Origin: Thermithiobacillus tepidarius DSM 3134 | GTDB lineage: Bacteria; Pseudomonadota; Gammaproteobacteria; Acidithiobacillales; Thermithiobacillaceae | Direction of reading: 5' to 3' | Assembly (NCBI RefSeq): GCF_000423825.1 | Contig: NZ_AUIS01000015.1 | Location: 1 to 58,315 of the forward strand | DNA: 58,315 nt | Shown here: piece after piece, positions 57,998-58,315 of the stretch | Numbering within the stretch: the stretch's first letter is position 1 | How the letters are laid out: every line of letters begins with the position of its first letter | Notes under the pieces: model-generated | Database searches by the model: none | Seen by the model: only the letters and a program-made list of their open reading frames with translations | Told to the model about the DNA's origin: nothing | Program-made: the position numbers and the translations under genes

Positions 57998-58315
57998 GGC
58001 TCTGTTGAATTTCAAGTGGGTTGCCGGGCATGAGGGTTGATCACTGCGAAGTCGAGCTTGCCGGCGATCAGGAAGATGACGGTTCTGATAGTGGTGAAGC
58101 GGGTGAAGCCGCGAGCGCGGCGCTTGGCGGACTGAAACAGGCCGTTGAGCGCTTCGAGGAAGCCGTTGGTCTGGCGGGTCTGGGCCCAGGCGACGATGCC
58201 CTCGAGGTGGCGACGGACCATGGCGGCGACCTCCTTCATGGGTTCGACCTTGGAACGCATGACGCAGGTGCACCAGTGCTTGAGCATGTCGCGTGCCACG
58301 TTGATCTGCTTGCGC
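57998..58315 (-). mobile_element. End of an ISL3-like insertion sequence (partial)
   Basis: GGCTCTGTTGAATTTCAAG (from 57998) has the form of an ISL3-family terminal repeat (starting GGCTCT), and a transposase frame on the minus strand ends 14 bases inside it. The rest lies beyond the window edge. The element abuts a broken gene, so insertion probably took part in its decay. Confidence 0.65.
58012..58315 (-). CDS. ISL3-family transposase, C-terminal part
   Basis: About 100 residues in an open frame that runs past the right edge. WAQTRQTNGFLEALNGLFQS and RRARGFTRFTTIRTVIFLIA are typical for the C-terminus of ISL3-type DDE transposases, with the Glu in GFLEALN as the likely last catalytic residue. 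An internal ATG at 58299 is not the true start, since the frame continues upstream. Confidence 0.8.
   Translation of the reverse strand, partial: RKQINVARDMLKHWCTCVMRSKVEPMKEVAAMVRRHLEGIVAWAQTRQTNGFLEALNGLFQSAKRRARGFTRFTTIRTVIFLIAGKLDFAVINPHARQPT

Overview
The window looks like a chromosomal segment of a high-GC gammaproteobacterium. The order rsmB, htpX, fmt, def, (divergent) lysM, dprA, smg, topA, with trkA/trkH and ntrXY alongside, resembles the origin-proximal housekeeping block of pseudomonads and relatives. Short non-coding repeats of REP type (cores such as GCGAGCCAGCTCGCTCCTAC) and two exact copies of the 16-bp Pseudomonas-type parS sequence support this. No tRNA or rRNA gene was seen. 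Both edges are cut inside insertion sequences (an IS5-like end at the left, an ISL3-like end at the right), so both are probably repeat-induced contig ends.

Layout. 1-6562: IS end, then an outer-membrane porin and a large diheme cytochrome c lipoprotein. A Fur-box promoter follows, driving a DUF2325 protein, an FMN-binding lipoprotein-like or periplasmic protein and a PepSY-type membrane protein, and then a lipid A acyltransferase-like gene. 6648-12463 (minus): tripartite RND efflux operon with a promoter whose spacer holds a palindrome. 12464-18219: complete type II-C CRISPR-Cas locus: tracrRNA (minus), cas9, cas1, cas2, and an array of 7 identical 36-bp repeats with six 30-bp spacers that reads on the minus strand. 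18249-30338 (minus): methyltransferase, moaB, trkH, trkA, ntrX, ntrY, a DUF4390 protein, rsmB, htpX, fmt and def, several of them overlapping by ATGA or GTGA. 30485-34790 (plus): a LolD-like ATPase, an FtsX-type permease and a CrtC/AttH-like secreted protein, placed between def and lysM. 34888-40228: lysM protein, dprA, smg, topA. 40513-48295: a SulP transporter, then pirin, azoreductase, glutathionyl-hydroquinone reductase-like GST, a DedA-rhodanese fusion, a thioesterase and PsiE. Two related non-coding repeat blocks flank the GST-DedA-thioesterase trio. 48399-51857: an HxlR regulator divergent from a glutathione-dependent formaldehyde oxidation operon (frmA, fghA, SDR). 51992-54156: a double cupin, a beta-barrel remnant and two small envelope proteins. 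54409-55380: dusB (minus). 55563-57661: two tandem Xre/RES toxin-antitoxin modules with matching promoter-operators. 57662-58315: a frameshifted remnant and the ISL3-like end.

How the parts work together. The CRISPR locus has every component of a working type II-C system: intact RuvC and HNH residues, a tracrRNA with a Rho-independent terminator, and repeats that end in TACAAT and so can each carry a promoter, as known for Neisseria. The left end can be read as an envelope redox cluster (porin, diheme cytochrome, flavinylated carrier, PepSY protein) of which the second half is iron regulated. The right end is a defence or stress islet of NAD-targeting toxin modules. The most noteworthy items are the II-C locus with its odd second partial anti-repeat, the paired RES modules with shared operators, the two parS sites (one inside a coding sequence), the porin/cytochrome/FMN/PepSY cluster and an NtrX that lacks the sigma-54 contacting loop.
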